Positions 63,793-64,000 of a stretch of 64,000 nt of DNA are shown piece by piece (position 1 is the stretch's first letter; each line of letters starts with the position of its first letter). Source of the stretch: Bradyrhizobium sp. dw_411 (GTDB lineage Bacteria; Pseudomonadota; Alphaproteobacteria; Rhizobiales; Xanthobacteraceae); NCBI RefSeq assembly GCF_018449695.1, contig NZ_JAAVUY010000002.1:62001-126000 (forward strand), written 5' to 3'. Both the position numbers and the translations under genes were made by a program. The notes beneath the pieces were generated by a model, which saw nothing but the letters and a program-made list of their open reading frames with translations, made no database searches and was not told the DNA's origin.

Positions 63793-64000
63793 TCACCAGC
63801 GGTACCGCAAGCTGGCAAGCACTTGTCGGCGCAAACCGTAAACACAGGCATTGTCGAAAGCCTGAACGGTACATTGCGAGACATAGATGCGATCGAACAA
63901 GTTCGTCGCATTGACGCTGAAACGCATGCCCTTGAACCGGCGGTCGAGATTTTCCAGCTCATAATGAAGCGCGGCATCGACCAGCGTATAGGACGGAACG
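63793..64000 (-). CDS. TonB-dependent siderophore receptor, C-terminal end only
   Basis: The frame read from the window edge gives the last 69 residues of an outer-membrane receptor: YTLVDAALHYELENLDRRFK, then FSVNATNLFDRIYVSQC, then GLRRQVLASLRYRW and stop. The NATNLFD motif and the final strand ending in an aromatic residue (W) are typical of FhuA/FecA-type siderophore receptors. The rest lies beyond 64000. Confidence 0.85.
   Translation of the reverse strand, partial: VPSYTLVDAALHYELENLDRRFKGMRFSVNATNLFDRIYVSQCTVQAFDNACVYGLRRQVLASLRYRW

Overview
The window looks like the chromosome of a Bradyrhizobium-type alphaproteobacterium (Bradyrhizobium, Rhodopseudomonas or a close relative). The reasons are the high G+C and codon style, the gene order histone deacetylase-xseB-dxs-tlyA-rRNA methyltransferase, several families of palindromic intergenic repeats of the kind common in those genomes, and many proteins that read like Bradyrhizobium families (NodV/NodW-like two-component pair, RpoH paralogue, small Gly-rich secreted proteins). 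The genus is an inference from sequence style; no rRNA is present.

Layout. (1) 1-16.3 kb is core-like: a DUF1194 protein, two RNA methyltransferases, dxs, xseB, an HDAC-like amidohydrolase, an AraC regulator broken by one in-frame amber codon, a fumarylacetoacetase-family hydrolase, a periplasmic 5'-nucleotidase, an enoyl-CoA hydratase, small proteins and an acyl-CoA dehydrogenase, separated by palindromic repeat elements. (2) At 16344-16418 lies tRNA-Gln(UUG). Its 3' part plus flank (53 bp) recurs exactly at 53656-53708, so 16.4-53.7 kb has the form of a 37-kb genomic island inserted at the 3' end of this tRNA. No integrase is recognisable inside. (3) The left half of the island (16.6-36.5 kb) holds gene remnants, a NodVW-like pair, an AraC regulator, a winged-helix/NTPase/TPR regulator, an unusual histidine kinase next to a receiver-less OmpR-type DNA-binding protein, an RpoH-like sigma factor in one operon with a secreted low-complexity protein and an RND efflux pump, and other small secreted proteins. 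(4) The right half (36.6-53.2 kb) is catabolic: dienelactone hydrolase, IclR, a NitT/TauT-type ABC transporter, FAD monooxygenase, gallate-type extradiol dioxygenase, isochorismatase-like hydrolase, a LysR protein with two HTH domains, pobA, a metallo-beta-lactamase-fold hydrolase and a Liv-type ABC transporter with its two permeases fused. (5) 54.3-62.7 kb, just beyond the right repeat, is visibly more A+T-rich. It carries a 1,614-residue NERD - degenerate kinase - kinase - UPF1-like helicase protein, translationally coupled to a winged-helix protein of unknown function, then a convergent pair of unknown genes. This is the best candidate for a poorly described anti-phage system. (6) The right end returns to ordinary genes: a HAB-mutase/styrene-oxide-isomerase-like membrane protein and the C-terminus of a TonB-dependent siderophore receptor that runs out of the window.

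How the genes work together. The catabolic half suggests import of aromatic acids by two ABC systems, hydroxylation by PobA and a second flavin monooxygenase, ring cleavage by the gallate-type dioxygenase, and hydrolysis of products by the isochorismatase-like and dienelactone-hydrolase-like enzymes, each block with its own regulator. The substrate is not fixed by sequence alone. The regulatory half pairs envelope functions (efflux, secreted proteins) with an alternative sigma factor.
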